A stretch of 64,000 nt of DNA from Epiperipatus broadwayi (lineage: Eukaryota > Onychophora > Udeonychophora > Euonychophora > Peripatidae), in NCBI GenBank assembly GCA_028023455.1, contig JAQFVV010000143.1:2788801-2852800 (forward strand), in the 5' to 3' direction. Shown here one piece after another: positions 34,121-46,104 of this stretch (position 1 is its first letter; each line of letters opens with the position of its first letter). Under the pieces are notes generated by a model. It saw only the letters and a list, made by a program, of their open reading frames with translations. It did not search any database and had not been told where the DNA came from. The translations under genes were made by a program, and so were the position numbers.

Positions 34121-35230
34121 TTTATATATATATGTAAGAATTGGTTAAATCTGTCCTCTAAACTATCCTAAAAATAATTTGTATTGTAAAGTTTAGGATA
34201 TATCTACTAATCTACATATAATTGTATATATATATTTGAATGTTCTAATTATAATACACAAGAATGCTGTTGAAAAATTTTTAATATTATTTTAGCAATA
34301 AAAAGATTAAGATGAAAATTACTGTTGTACACTAAAAATTAAATCTGTACAATTACAGCAGTAATCTTGATTATAAACCCATTACTAGAGTTGCACCTAG
34401 CATTCCCCATGCAAGATCACTATCATTTACAATTGGTGACCTTTAAAAACAATCATTAACAATTGACTATAGCATACTCCTCAATAAAAACACACCGTTG
34501 CTTTGCCAAAACATTCAATATTTGGAAAGACTATATATAAAAAATATCTCTAGAAAACAAATTTTTAATGAAAAAAGACTTCATTTCTCTACCGGTCAAA
34601 AATATTTTGACTCTTACAATACTATCCTTGGAAAACATCAAAACAATACAAACAAATCTACTTAGTTCTTTGCTTATGAAACTCAACTTTCATCTAGTAT
34701 CATATTTTAGTTATTAAAAAAAAGATAATAAATCAGTTTTTTTTCATAATATTTTCTCAATTTGTATTTTTTTATATCCATTATGTATTTTTACCAGACT
34801 AGACATAATTGTAAGCAATAACACAATGATTATTTGCACTTCGTATAAACCACTTTGTCAAGATATGTATCAACAAGAAAATCATAATTTATGACAACTC
34901 AATTTAAAAAATTAATTCAGTTCATATAAAATAATTCATGATTGATATCACTCATCCAATGGGTTCATCAGTTCTATTAATAGTAAATAGCAAAATATAT
35001 CATAAATTAATAAATTTCATTCCATCACAGCTTAAATGGTTAAAATGGATCAGTTTCTAAAGTACCATCAATTTTAAAAAAATATATAAAAGCAAAGGGA
35101 ATAGACATCAAAATTTTGAAATCAGCAAAGAATCAATATTATGTATATACATATTATGCAAAATTATATATAAATTTTGTATTGCATTTGTAGAGAGAGA
35201 TTAAACAATATTTAGGATATTTGCCTGAAG
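34121..35230. other. BBS4 intron 1, part
   Basis: No feature was recognised. Confidence 0.5.
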
Positions 35231-35463
35231 GTTATGATGATGGTTTACTAGATGTGATATGTTGGACTATTTCCCATCATCTATCAATAAAAGTTGAATG
35301 TATAGAAAATTTTCAACTTTATTTAAACTTTTCACATACAAACAACTTATTAGTAATAATACACAAATAAACAATCTTGGTTAGTATTAGCATAGAAGTA
35401 GAACTCACATCTTTAGATTCTCGAATATTGAATTTAAGGCAAAGGCAACAGTTAGAATAAATA
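35231..35463 (+). repeat. Dispersed repeat FB2, single copy
   Basis: Shares GATGTGATATGTTGGACTAT, CATCATCTATCA, CTTTTCACATACAAACAACT and AATACACAAATAAACAA with the arms of the inverted repeat at 55013-55520. Its right part (CACATCTTTAGATTCT...AAGGCAA) matches the interior of that element in reverse. No coding capacity. Confidence 0.65.
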
Positions 35464-35569
35464 GACTAATAGGATTTTTTGCCATTGTCATATGAGGGAG
35501 TTTCCTTGAATTTTCTTTTATTCTTAAAAATAGCAAAAAATGAAATAGGCATTATTCAGGTAAGGAAAG

Positions 35570-37475
35570 CTAAATGACTTTGGATAACTGAAGGTATGTT
35601 GAAAAAGATGGAAGTATGGAGAAGATGAAAAAATGAAAATACTGAGGAAGGGCAAACTGCATATAGAAAATTAATGAGCTAAGAAGAGAAATAGATTTAG
35701 CAAAAGAAAAATGATTGAAGCAAGAATTTAGAGAGGTAGAAAGGCTTCTGCAAGTGAAAAGATATCTGGTATTTGATAGAATATGAAATGTCACTCGGGA
35801 GAAAAAGACATGGGTAGCAAGTGAGATTGCTGATAAGAATGGAAAGAGATTAACTGATATCAATGATATATTAAAAAGATGGAAAGAATATCTTCAGTGT
35901 CTATTCAGTAGAGAAGATAATTTATTTAATTATGAACTTGAAAATGAAGATATTGAAATAAATGATAATGGTATGGACATATTGCCAGATGAAGTTAGAA
36001 AGTCAATTGCACAAATGAAGAATGGTAAGGCTGTTGAATTTAATGCAATATCTGTAGAATTTTTGAAAGAAATGCGAGAATTTACTATGAAGGAAATAGT
36101 TGGACTTTGTAATTTGATATATAACAGTGGAGGTTTGCCTGAAGATTTTTAAAGAACTATAATGATTCCAATTGCTAAAAAGAAGAAAGCTGCTAAATGT
36201 GAAGAGTATAGAATAATAGGTATGTTATCTCATGTTTCTAAAGTTTTATTGAGGATTTTATCTCAAAAGAATTTGAGAAAGTAGATTATTATATTGGAGA
36301 AGAAAAGTTTGATTTTCAGATAGGAAAAAATACATGAGATGATATTAGTATTGTTAGAACAATTGCACAGAGATATACTGAAAAAGATAAATGATTTGGT
36401 ATATGTTTTGTGGATTTGGAAAAAACATTTGATAAGAGTAGTCTGGACTAAACTTTTGTCCATCTTAAAAGATAAAGGGTATTTTGGAAAGAGAGAAGAT
36501 TGATTTGGAATATGTATACTGGACAAAGAATAAGAATTAAATTGGGAGTAAAGAGATTGATGAAGTGAGTTAGGCAAGGATGCAGTATGTCACCTGTTCT
36601 CATTAATATTTATTTAGAAGACATGTTAAATAATTATTTAGACTATGGAGAAGTAAATGTTAGATATAGAGTAATAAAATGTATATAAGATTTGCAGATG
36701 ATATGCTCTTATAACTGAAGATGAAAAGGATCTTCAGAATATGTTGAATAAATTGGAAGAAGGATATATGGAATAGGGAATGATGCTTAATGTTGAGAAG
36801 ACCGAGTGTTTATGGATAGGGAGAAATGTAAAAAAATTGCAAATTAAAATCCGTGATCACATAGTTCAACAGATAAAGGGAATTAAATATTTAGATGGTC
36901 AGTTGAATGAGGATGAAAGAAGTAAACATGAAGTTAAAAGAATAGCATTGGCAAAGGAAGCATTTATTAAGAGAAAGAAAATATTTTGTGGATCTCTGAA
37001 AAGAGAATTAAGAAAAAGATTACTTAAATGCTATGTGTGGAGTGTACTTATGTATGTTTGTGAAACATGGACAATGAGTAATAAAAATAGGATCCAATTG
37101 AAAGCCTTTGAGATAAGGACATGGAAAAAAATGGAAAAAATTAGTTAAAAAATAAAATAACAAATGAAGAAGTTTTAAAAAGAATAAATGAAAAAAGAAG
37201 ATTGACTGAGGAAATCAGAGAAAGAGAAACTGGATTAGATATACGTTAAGAAAAAATTATAGTTTAATGAAAGATGTTTTGGAGATAAGTGGAAATAAGA
37301 AGAAAGAATGAAAAAGATTGACATTGTTGGATGATATAAGAGACGGAAAAAGTTACATGCAATTGAAAAGCTGGGCAAGAAAAAGAATGGAATGGAAAAA
37401 TTGATGAATTGATAATGTGAGTATTCTCTGGACCTGTTCATTTGACAGAATACTGTTGATGATGATGATGTAATT
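35570..37475 (+). mobile_element. Decayed non-LTR retrotransposon (LINE), 5'-truncated
   Basis: With stops and frameshifts tolerated, the plus strand reads a LINE RT: ADKNGKRLTDINDILKRWKE, MKNGKAVEFNAISVEFLKEM, GLPEDF*RTIMIPIAKKK, EYRIIGMLSHVSKVLLRIL. It continues with FVDLEKTFDK-like, RQGCSMSPVLINIYLEDML and RFADDMLL at about 36685-36710. The C-terminal part is open at 36780-37148. The end is a GATGATGATGATG tail at about 37455-37472, as in RTE-type elements. Many breaks show it is old. It is a different lineage from the 57.9-kb RTE. It sits in BBS4 intron 1, antisense to the gene. Confidence 0.8.
36780..37148 (+). pseudogene. LINE reverse transcriptase, thumb and C-terminal remnant
   Basis: An open stretch of 122 codons: MLNVEKTECLWIGRN, then IKYLDGQLNEDERSKHEVKR, then YVWSVLMYVCETWTM. 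The (V/I)LxYGxETWT-like block after RT is typical of RTE/CR1-type LINEs. The upstream catalytic FADD lies out of frame. Confidence 0.75.
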
Positions 37476-39243
37476 ACACAAGAAATGATTATTCAAGCTA
37501 GAATAAATATAAAAGGCTACAGAAAGTACCAAATAGTTTATATTTGAGGTTTCATATAATAAAAATCCTATTTTTTTTTTTTCAGTTTTTAATTTCAAGA
37601 TCATTTATTAAAACTTTTGACCTTGAATTTTTCATAAACCTAAATTTTAAATTGGGGGGATGGGGTTAACATTCAAAACTTACATATCTTGACATTATTT
37701 TTATTTTTAGAAAATATTATATAGATCAAAAAATAACTTTGGGATTGATAATAGATTTGAAAAAAGATATAATACTTTTCAGATGGTTCTATTGTACAAA
37801 TTAAAAAATTTGGGAATCAAGGCTGAATGGCATTTCTGCATAATAGAGCTGGGTAAAGAATATATGATGGTCTGGGAAAACTGGGAAAAAGTCTTAAGAA
37901 TAAAAACAAGCCTCCAATAACTCTATGATGAGCAAATTGTGACAGATTTTTAACTGTTTATATGGGGTAAGACAATACTGACTCTGTAAAATTCTTTTTC
38001 TTCAATACAAAAACAATACATAAAAGAAACTTTTTTAAAAAATGTTTTTAGCCAACTTTCTTTCTGTAGCAGATAAATATTATTGACAAAGATATTTTCA
38101 AAGAATGAGAAATCATACAAGTTTTTGTTTCAAGAAAAGATTATATACAAATTTTCAAACTAGCAGAAGTAAAGTGATACATAACATGCAAGTACAATTA
38201 TCATTGGTATCATGGAGTATTAAAAATAAGACAAGTAAGATGGTGGAAATGAAAATTTTCCATCCTGAAGATTTGCTCCTTCCTTTATATACTCAAAAGA
38301 CTTGGATGATAAATGTGAAGTGATGGTATCCCAAATGATTACCTTGATAAATCCCATGTATCCTAGTGATAACACTTAACTATCTCTGTAAAGAAGAAAT
38401 AGAAGCAACAACTATAGTTCTTCAAAATTATCTTCCAAAGAACAACTGAGATTATACACATAGAATGCCTTCAATGATGTTAGCATATAAAGATATACAA
38501 TTATTTAAGTTTTTTTTTTTTTTGATAAAAATATTTTAAACTATAATTACTTAACAAAAAATGAAAATTATTATATGGATATTGTATTTCAAGAATTTTT
38601 ATCATCTTACTATGCTCCTCCCCCACATCCTAATTAATTTATTTAGCTCATATGATACAATATCTTCACTACAGTCATTGTTTCATTACAAAAGTATTCA
38701 CTACCTAAAAACACAGCAATATGGTATCAGAAAGTTAAATAAAATTATAAAAATGTTAAATATTTTTCAATAAAATACAATTATTTTATTAGGAGATTAA
38801 TTATTTTATGTTTAATAAAGAGGATTGTTTACAAAAGAATATAAAATGTTATACTTATTTAAGGAAGTAATCAGGCAAATTTTTTAAAGATTAATAAATT
38901 CTATGATAAAAGAACATCTCAAAAATAAAAAACTGACTTCAGCTACTGCACAGAAATCAATCATCAAAAGACAAGATAGATGTTTAGAATAACATGAAGA
39001 AAAAAAATCCTAATTATTTTGTAGTATAAATAAATATTTATAATAAATATAAAGATCTGACAGTAATTACAAACTATTTTCATTAATTAATTTAGTCTAA
39101 AATTAATGTTTTATTGTTATTGTTTTAACTTTTGTAATTCAAAACATAGTGGCTCTCTATAGAATGAATCAAAAACCGAGATAAAGTAATGATTTAAAGT
39201 CGTTGACGGGAAATAAAATTCTATATGTCAGATTCATAGTTAA
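37476..39243. other. BBS4 intron 1, part
   Basis: No supported gene. Short frames at 38105-38323 and 38561-38773 are AT-rich, Lys/Ile-rich and lack context. Confidence 0.5.
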
Positions 39244-40600
39244 ATGGAATTAGAATATAAAAAGATGAATATAGATAATAACATAGCTAACTGGAATTCA
39301 AATATAGATAAGAAATATAAAGTAAATAGGATTACTTCAAGAATGTATATAGCTATAAATTATTGCTCAAATAAAGAGGATTATAATAAGCAAACGGAGT
39401 TGATAGTTAAGGAATTTATAAGTAATGATTATCCAGTAAAGATTACAAAGGATAATATAAGAATGACAGACGAGAGATTTATTGTTAATAATAATGAGGA
39501 GAATAACAGAAAGAAGAATAAAGATAAATATATGGATATTAAAACATATAATAATAATATTGTAAAGAATATAAATAAAATAATTTGGAGAACTAATAGA
39601 ATGTAATAAAATTTAAAGTGGTAAATAAGAAGAGTATGCTTAATATTTTGGATAATAAATATATAGGAAATATAAAAAAATTGTATAAATGGAGTATATA
39701 GAAAATAAAGTGTAAATTTTGTAGAGAAAAAAATATTAGGGTTATGTGGGTGAAACAAAAAATTTAATTTATACAAGGTTGACTCAGCATAGATATGATA
39801 GATCATCTCATTAGGGCATAAGTTTGAAAAGGGAAGTATTAAAATGATAAATCATACTAAAGATAAAGGAAGCTATATTGATTAGAAGCATTAGGCCATC
39901 ATAATAAGGATCAGGTTTGAAAACATTAATTTTGTAGGAATATTTTTGTTAATGAATTGGTATGTGTAGATTTTAAAGAATCAGAATAAGATATAGTTTC
40001 AGAACGTATTCATAGAGGGTATAGAGTGAAGAAAATAAAGAAATAAAAAAAAATTTAAAAATTTTTGAAAGTTTTTAGGTTATAGGAGGAGGAGTGTGGA
40101 GTGTTTTTTTAAAAGGTAAAATTAGTTAAAAAATTAAAAATTAAGAGGAAATAAAATTATAAGGATATTATATTAATATTATTGTTATTGATTAATGTAT
40201 AATATATAAGTAATTAAAATAGAAAAAATAAATTAGGTTAAAGGACAAATTTTAAATTTAAATGATAATATGAAGAAATAAACATTAAAATATAAAATGA
40301 AATTTTATATAAAAGAAGTTAATTGAATATAAGTGTGTGATAAAGAGGTTTTAGATTGTAGAGATATTAAAGATCCATATTTAAGCTAATAGTCTGAGTG
40401 TTTGAAATGTTTTCTACTTTTATATTTATATGCATATTTATATATGTATGTGTGTGGTTTATGTATAGATAGGTATTAACTGTATATATTAATTGAATAT
40501 GTTTAAATGTTGTAGCTCTGATGATGACTGCTGGATAGTTGAAACTGTAGGCAAGATGAGATAAAATAAATCATATGTTAAATTGCATTGTAGAGTGTCA
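39244..40600 (+). mobile_element. Decayed Penelope-like element with GIY-YIG remnant
   Basis: An open 120-codon stretch (39244-39606, rich in Asn/Lys) includes FISNDYPVKITKDNI, the kind of segment lying between RT and endonuclease in PLEs. Further on, in shifted frames, GVYRK, KCKFC, GYVGETKNLIYTRLTQHRYD (around 39735-39800) and INHTKDKGSYID form a GIY-YIG-type nuclease with its Arg and His. At 40518 a CTGATGA...GAAAC motif and a tail follow. RT motifs are missing, so this is a 5'-truncated copy. It is a different PLE lineage from those at 44 and 49 kb. Confidence 0.65.
40512..40553 (+). ncRNA. Hammerhead-like motif in PLE tail (degenerate)
   Basis: The intact core CTGATGA (40518-40524) is followed 16 bases later by GAAAC (40541-40545). 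The intervening bases form only a weak hairpin (ACT/AGT). Flanks give about 3 pairs for stem I. Probably an inactive relic of the ribozyme described in PLE terminal repeats. Confidence 0.35.
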
Positions 40601-41439
40601 ATTAAGGTGTATATGGTGCATTATATTATGAATTAGAATATTATGAAGATTTCTGTAAACTGAAGACTTAGCTATCTATCTGCTTTAATATTTAAATTTA
40701 ACCACAACAGCAATTGATGCAAGTTACATTACTCATTTTCTAGTGGTAATAATTCAACCGCAGCAAAAATTTTGATATAAGTATTCTTGTGAGATTTAAT
40801 TGTGAAAATAAACTAATAATTACATTGATATATATATAATTATTGAATAAGTGCCCTTAATTTTTGTTGCACATTAAATTCCATTTAGTGATTGTCTGAC
40901 CGATTAAATTTAACACAAAATAATAAATATATCACTCATATTTCCTTTAATGCATCCAACCCTACATAAGCTGAACAAATTAAATGATAATAATTTCCAT
41001 TTGCACTACAACTTACTGGAATTTCTTTATCTATAGTAAATTATTCATCTATTATAATAATTCCTCATAAATCCATTTTCACTAATTCTTTATAACTTGT
41101 CATTCAAATAAATTTATTAAATTTTGTTGTTTTGATATACTACAAATTTGTGTTACATGTATGAAAAAAAAAAAAAGGAAAAAAAAAAACAATTAGTGCT
41201 ACAATAACAAAATTTAAAAGATTTCAGTTCAGCGATTGTGCTAATAAAGTAAAAGATGTGCTTAATAATCCAGCATTATTCTCCAATTCCTACCTACAAC
41301 TTTAAAGATGATGTTTTAGACACATTTTAAAATAGTTTGACATTATATATAATACTACATTAAATACACTATAATATTAAAATAAATAGGAATCTTCGAC
41401 TAGAAGTAATATAAGCAGCAAAAAAATTCAGGACTATCT
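40601..41439. other. BBS4 intron 1, part
   Basis: No feature was recognised; an A-rich tract lies at 41164-41192. Confidence 0.5.
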
Positions 41440-41820
41440 TTTTCTTTTCTTTTTTATGCTTGCACAAACTGTTTAAACAGTAACAATTTTTTTCCCCCAT
41501 GCAATACTGCCACTCAGTGCAAGTTCTAGTAAATCAATAAAATCTAAAAGGTTGAATGTATCATAATTCCTACCAGTGAGTTCCAATACAATATCTCCAG
41601 ACTAGTTTCCAGCTTATGGTTTATATTACTGAATAGCTTTAGATGTGGGAGCAGCACAACTGGATGTTTGAATCTAATGTACCACTTCTTCAACACCCAT
41701 CTTTTATCTTTTTATTAACTATAAGGCTATGAGCACAAACTAAAAACACACTGATGTTGATGATTAAAGTTTGCACTGAGTGGCAATATTGTGTGGGAAA
41801 ATATTTGCACTTTATAATTC
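41440..41820. mobile_element. Foldback element FB1, diverged third copy
   Basis: The left end holds TTTTATGCTTGCACAAACTG and AATACTGCCACTCAGTGCAAG; the right end holds TTTGCACTGAGTGGCAATATTG. Interior phrases TCCAGACTAGTTTCCAGCTTATGG and TAACTATAAGGCTATGAG match the 9.5-kb copy. It is strongly diverged. Confidence 0.65.
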
Positions 41821-42698
41821 ATGACTAAAATTTTTTTTACAGAACAAGCCTTGATTAACTTTAATTAATATATCTGTTTAAACTAATAGATCACGTTTTT
41901 GCATACTATTGTGTTTGGCTTGGTTTACAGGTTCATTTCCAAACCAACAGACAAATGATGAAAAACTACTTTATTAGTTACAAAAATATATACGCATGTT
42001 AATTAATCAAACATATAAATATGGTTTATACAAGTTAATTCTGATATAGTCATGCAGAGTACGTGAGCTAAAGTAAGAGATTCTTCCAGCTGTATATTAT
42101 TGAGTCTTGGTTTAAGTTTGAAATATCAAATGAAAATCTGTGGTACGCAGTCGCATTTATTTTTAAAATTCTGGATATAAAAAGTTTGAAGCAAATACAA
42201 AACAATTTAATTTTTTTAAAATATTAAAATGGATAAAAACATGAAAATAGATTTGTGAGCAAATACTATAATAACAAATGGTAGGAAATATTGCATATTC
42301 AATAATGATAAGATTGGTCGAAGTATTTTGCACATCAAAAAAAAAAAAAAACGTAACAAATTAAGCAGAAAATTTTTAATTACTCGAGAGTATATAACAA
42401 AAAAAAAAAAAATTAAAAACAAAAGATAATAAAAACTACATAAAAGTACGAATATCAATCAAAAACCAACCAACGAAACAGAAATATATATATGTATAAA
42501 TTATTAAAAAGCGAAATATAATTAACTTTTAAAAATCATCCCAATTAATAATTAATTCCTAATGAATTTCATTGTTATTAATCAATTACATAGTTGTTAA
42601 TATAAAATAATTCAAAATAAATATTTGTTATCTTCTTACTTAACATATTTATTTTAAAAATCGATTTAGATAACGTAATTTGTACTATTAATAGGTAC
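41821..42698. other. BBS4 intron 1, first part
   Basis: AT-rich. The frame at 42216-42458 on the minus strand is Phe/Leu-rich and arises from poly-A tracts. Confidence 0.5.
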
Positions 42699-42770
42699 CT
42701 CACTAATATTGTCGTCTACAGCAGCGGTCGAAGCGTAAGTATAGGAAGGGCGCAAATCTCTGGTTGACAT
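42699..42770 (-). CDS. BBS4: BBS4 exon 1 (start codon)
   Basis: The minus strand shows ATG at 42770-42768 and 24 codons: MSTRDLRPSYTYASTAAVDD, then NISE, ending in phase 0 at a GTACCT donor. Exon 2 continues in phase 0 with SSEI, giving an unbroken leader into the conserved BBS4 block. The leader is not conserved in sequence, so the link rests on phase, strand, raised G+C content and the lack of another candidate. The donor is a weak consensus. If correct, BBS4 spans at least 38.7 kb here with only 452 coding bases in four exons. Confidence 0.65.
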
Positions 42771-43150
42771 ATTTTTGCCAGATTTCAAATGTTGACAACT
42801 TGCCATTAATGGAAACATAGTTTCCAGATACTATTGTAGTGGGAATACCCCACTATATTTTATAATTTTTTGTAAAAATCATATTATTTTTCATCAAACT
42901 TTGCAACATATAATCCAGGTGCCTTAATCATCGTCGACACTGGGTAGCCATAACAAACGTTAGCGTCACCTAGTGAATACTAAAAGTATTAAATTTTCTA
43001 ATACGGCGCTTGATTGCTAACGTTAGTACAAGACTTCTAATCAATGATAAGAATTCATAATCGTAGCAATTTATAACTGATTTCTATAAGTATAAACTGT
43101 GGTCCTTTTAATAAACAATGTTAAGTAGGCGTATGAGAAGGAAATTATTT
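42771..43150 (-). promoter_or_regulatory. Probable BBS4 5' UTR and promoter region
   Basis: The sequence just upstream of exon 1 on the minus strand has more CpG than its surroundings (CATCGTCGACACTGGG, ACGTTAGCGTCACC, ATACGGCGC). No clear TATA or X-box was identified. The limits are arbitrary. Confidence 0.35.
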
Positions 43151-44192
43151 GACAAAGTATCACTTATGATTTGAGGACAAAGTAATGTAAATTTTAATTG
43201 TGTATATAAATAAAACTTTTTTTTAAAATAACAAAAAATATTAAATTGCACTGATATCAAAATATGACTATGATGCAAAAAAGTGTATTACTGTCTGAAG
43301 AAAACATGGAAAATCCTTTATGAACCGAGGATCTCCCGAGATATTGATGATATTAAGTTTTCTTGAACACTGATTAATATAAAAAATATCAAATTATATT
43401 ATTTTTAAAGAAAATTGTTGCTGGCTTTTCAGAATTATCACAAAAAGTTGTTCCATAACTAATGGAAAGAGACAAAAATTTGGTAAAAAATCATACTGAT
43501 ATATACATATTAAAGTCATAACGCTGTGGATTGTGTATACTTGTTCTAAGGCCATCAAATCTTTATTGTAAATGATTTATTGATCAAATCCTCAATGATT
43601 TCCTGATCAAATCCTTAATAATCTGTAATTCTTTGAAAGGGTGTGAGTCAACTCACAAGTATCAAAATTCATCTTAGATTTAAATTATATTTGTGAATTT
43701 GATTATGAATAATATGCCTAAATATAATCTTGAGTAATCAATAGATACCAAGCAATAGTGCTTAATAAATACCTATATAGTATCCTATCCAGAAGTGAAA
43801 TAGATTTGCCATTTAAAAATAATGTATAAACATTATGAAGAATTTAATTGATTTTGTGAATATCTAAATAAGTTATTTTATGTACAAATATCTTCTTTAT
43901 CTAATTCTCTAATAATGAATAAAATAATCAAAGGATTATTGTTCAAAAGTATTCCTAATAACTAATTTTATAATCAAATTATTCTTTATTATCATTAATT
44001 ATTATTTTTTTCTCTCGTTCTCTATTTTCTTTTACTTTATTATTTTCAGTCTATATTTTTTTTCCGCTTCTTGTTTTTTTTTATACATTGATATATATAA
44101 ACATTACAAGCATAAAGCTAAACTAGTCAATATAAAATCAAAACTACCCCAAATCTAAAATTAAACCAGACCAGCATAAAAATAATATTAAA
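43151..44192. other. Intergenic, unannotated
   Basis: AT-rich sequence between the BBS4 start and the PLE copy; no gene was seen. Confidence 0.5.
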
Positions 44193-44236
44193 ACACAACT
44201 TAAGGTTTCACTGCTACAAGCAGACTTCTCAAGTGT
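44193..44236 (-). ncRNA. Hammerhead-like RNA fold in PLE 3' region
   Basis: Read on the minus strand: ACAC (44236-44233), TTGAGAAG, stem II CTGCT (44223-44219) with loop TGT and AGCAG (44215-44211), T, GAA, then stem III AC...GT with loop CTTAA, T, then GTGT (44196-44193) pairing with ACAC. Layout and spacing equal those of the 51126 copy, with compensatory changes in stems I and II. The core TTGAGAAG departs from the canonical CTGANGA, so cleavage activity is doubtful. Confidence 0.55.
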
Positions 44237-44317
44237 AAAGAACTACAAAAAACTACACAATATATATACTATTAAAAACTACCTACAAATCCATTCACTT
44301 CCCATCCACCCTTAATA

Positions 44318-45396
44318 TTAAAAGAACTTAAATAAGTTAATTGCTTCAGAATAATAAATTTTCAATAATAAAGACTCTTTAATTCTTCTTTTGATTTCAT
44401 TTCTCTCAAAGAAGACAACCTTAGCTTCATCAAAATCAGTAGTGTGGCCTGTATCTTTTTCATGGACATACAAAGCAGAACTAAGATATCTATTTTTAAC
44501 TCTACTTTTAACCTTCTTACAAAATAAACAAGGAATAAAATATACTACACCAGGAATAGTCTTTCTATCAAAAACTTCTTTTGTATTATTTAATAAATTA
44601 TTCAATGTAACACCCCTTTTCCAAGCAATTTTTTTATTTCCAAACAATTTACTATTTCTACACACAATTTTATAAGAAGACAATTTAAATGGCAAAGAAA
44701 TAAAATCATATTTTCCTTAACCTTTACATCCTTACAAATATTACTATTAAATAAAATACTTTTAACAAATTTATCAGAGTATCCAACGCTCAAGTAATCT
44801 TAATAAAATTGATATTTCTGAAACAAAGCTACCCCACTAGAATTATTTAATTTAATATTCCTATGACAATAATTCCTTAAAGCAGTTACTTTATGAGATA
44901 CAGACTGATAGCTATCAGGTTTAATTATAGATCTTAATTCTTTACTTTTAACTAAATGACTGCACAATAAACAATTAGTTTCTATATTTCTAATCACCAA
45001 AAGATCTAAAAATTTTAACTTACCAAAATCTAACCCCCCCTCCTTCTGACACATATTTTATAGAAGGATCAAAACAATTAAACTCATTTACAAATTTCTT
45101 CAATTTATCATTCTCAACTACAAATAAACAATCATCAACATATCTGACAAATAATTTTACATATAAACAATTCTTTTTAATAATAATTTCCTCTTCCATA
45201 AAACTAATATAAACTGAACATACTAAAGGAGAAATAATATAACCTATTATCCATCCTTCCTTAATCTTATAAAAATTACCTTTATAAGTAAAATACATAG
45301 AATCTTCCAATAACAAAAGCAAATCTTTAATTACTTTAATTTTATTTTTTGATAAAGAACTTTTCTTAATCAATACAGACAAAAGAACATCTTTGT
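44318..45396 (-). pseudogene. PLE reverse transcriptase / GIY-YIG pseudogene
   Basis: RT motif C is intact (YVDD), the FLD block is intact, but the frame shifts near 45040, 44800 and 44690. The Arg/Asn-bearing helix of the nuclease is deleted, and the last frameshift replaces the FDIKGRW end seen in the intact copy. It cannot encode a working protein. Confidence 0.85.
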
Positions 45397-45400
45397 GTGT

Positions 45401-45715
45401 TAATGGAATTGTTCATGCAAATTTCCAACTTAATTACATACACAGGATTGCTTCCAATATTTTTTTTTTTTTGTTTTCTGCAGCATACTCATTTAAGAAT
45501 AGTTATTAACAACAGTGATTTTTAAAAACCTGCTTCTATTTATACATTTAAATAGATTGTGTAATGCATTGTTTTTAATGAACTTATTTTTAGGAAAATA
45601 ATGTACATACAATATTGTTTTTAAAGTAAAAATAATATATATAAATATATCATTGTGATATGAATAGAAAAATTTCTGATTTATTCTTTAAAAGTTGCCT
45701 TTTACAACTTTTAAG
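45401..45715. other. Upstream of the membrane-protein-like gene
   Basis: AT-rich; it would contain the promoter if the 45716 reading is right. A TATAAATATAT run lies at about 45638, but such runs are common here. Confidence 0.35.
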
Positions 45716-45913
45716 ATGAATCTCATTAATTTAATTACATTTTTCATTGCACTATCCATCTATAATTGTGCTAGCAGTTGGATTTTTCAATCTCAATCCA
45801 TTAACATACTTTGTGATAATATAAAAATAGAAGCCAATTCAGCAGTTAACATAACAATAATAAATTGTGTTGAGAATAAAGACTGTCAATTCATTTTAAA
45901 TGTTTTAAAATGA
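45716..45913 (+). CDS. Candidate secreted/membrane protein, first exon
   Basis: ATG at 45716 opens 65 codons. Residues 1-19 form a signal peptide (MNLINLITFFIALSIYNCAS). The mature part has SQSINILCDNIKIEAN and SAVNITIINCVENKDCQF with three Cys and two N-glycosylation sites (Asn-x-Thr type). The C-(x)n-NITIxNCxxxxxCxF pattern loosely recalls the start of ML/NPC2-type lipid-binding domains, but this is weak. The frame stops at 45913; a GT donor (AAT|GTTTTA) about 12 bases earlier could join it to the exons at 46061 and 47698. Alternatively it is a chance frame. Confidence 0.35.
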   Translation: MNLINLITFFIALSIYNCASSWIFQSQSINILCDNIKIEANSAVNITIINCVENKDCQFILNVLK

Positions 45914-46060
45914 ATATTTTTTTCAGAAGACAGTTATTTAATATCAAAAACTACATGTTTTTTTGGTTTCTGGTCTTAAACAATTAAAGTTTTTAACTAA
46001 AATAGTATGTTTTTTCTAATATTTACTTATTTGTTGGTAGTATGGTAGTTAGTTTCACAG

Positions 46061-46104
46061 CAATGAATTTGAAGTGGTCTTAGCAGTCTCTATTGCTATA
46101 ATAA
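46061..46104 (+). CDS. Candidate exon with start of a hydrophobic segment
   Basis: Acceptor tagtttcacag precedes NEFEVVLAVSIAII, followed by a GT. Joined to the CLLLLFLYRRKK exon at 47698 this would give a 19-residue membrane span. However, the visible donor leaves one base while the 47698 exon needs two, so the exact junction is not solved. Confidence 0.25.

Larger units (their letters stand above)
44193..45400 (-). mobile_element. Penelope-like element, 5'-truncated, frame-broken copy
   Basis: Same lineage as the copy at 49547. Pieces in order on the minus strand: SVLIKKSSLSKNKIKVIKDL, GWIIGYIISPLVCSVYI and FVRYVDDCLFV (45382-45020); LDFGKLKFLDLLV, IIKPDSYQSVSHK (45054-44800); VGYSDKFVKSILFN (44793-); then SSYKIVCRNSKLFGNKKIAW, IPGVVYFIPC, RYLSSALYVHEKDTGH and FFERNEIKRRIKESLLLKI (44695-44318). 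The sequence breaks off at about 45400, upstream of the second half of RT. At least three frameshifts break it. The GIY-YIG region has lost some 20 residues between the Cys pair and the KNRYLSS segment, including the YIG-like strand. Confidence 0.85.

Noticed and set aside
35570-37475. Second copy of the 57.9-kb RTE
   Set aside because: RT motifs differ strongly (EYRIIGMLSHVSK against NYRPISLLSVLYK); it is a separate LINE lineage.
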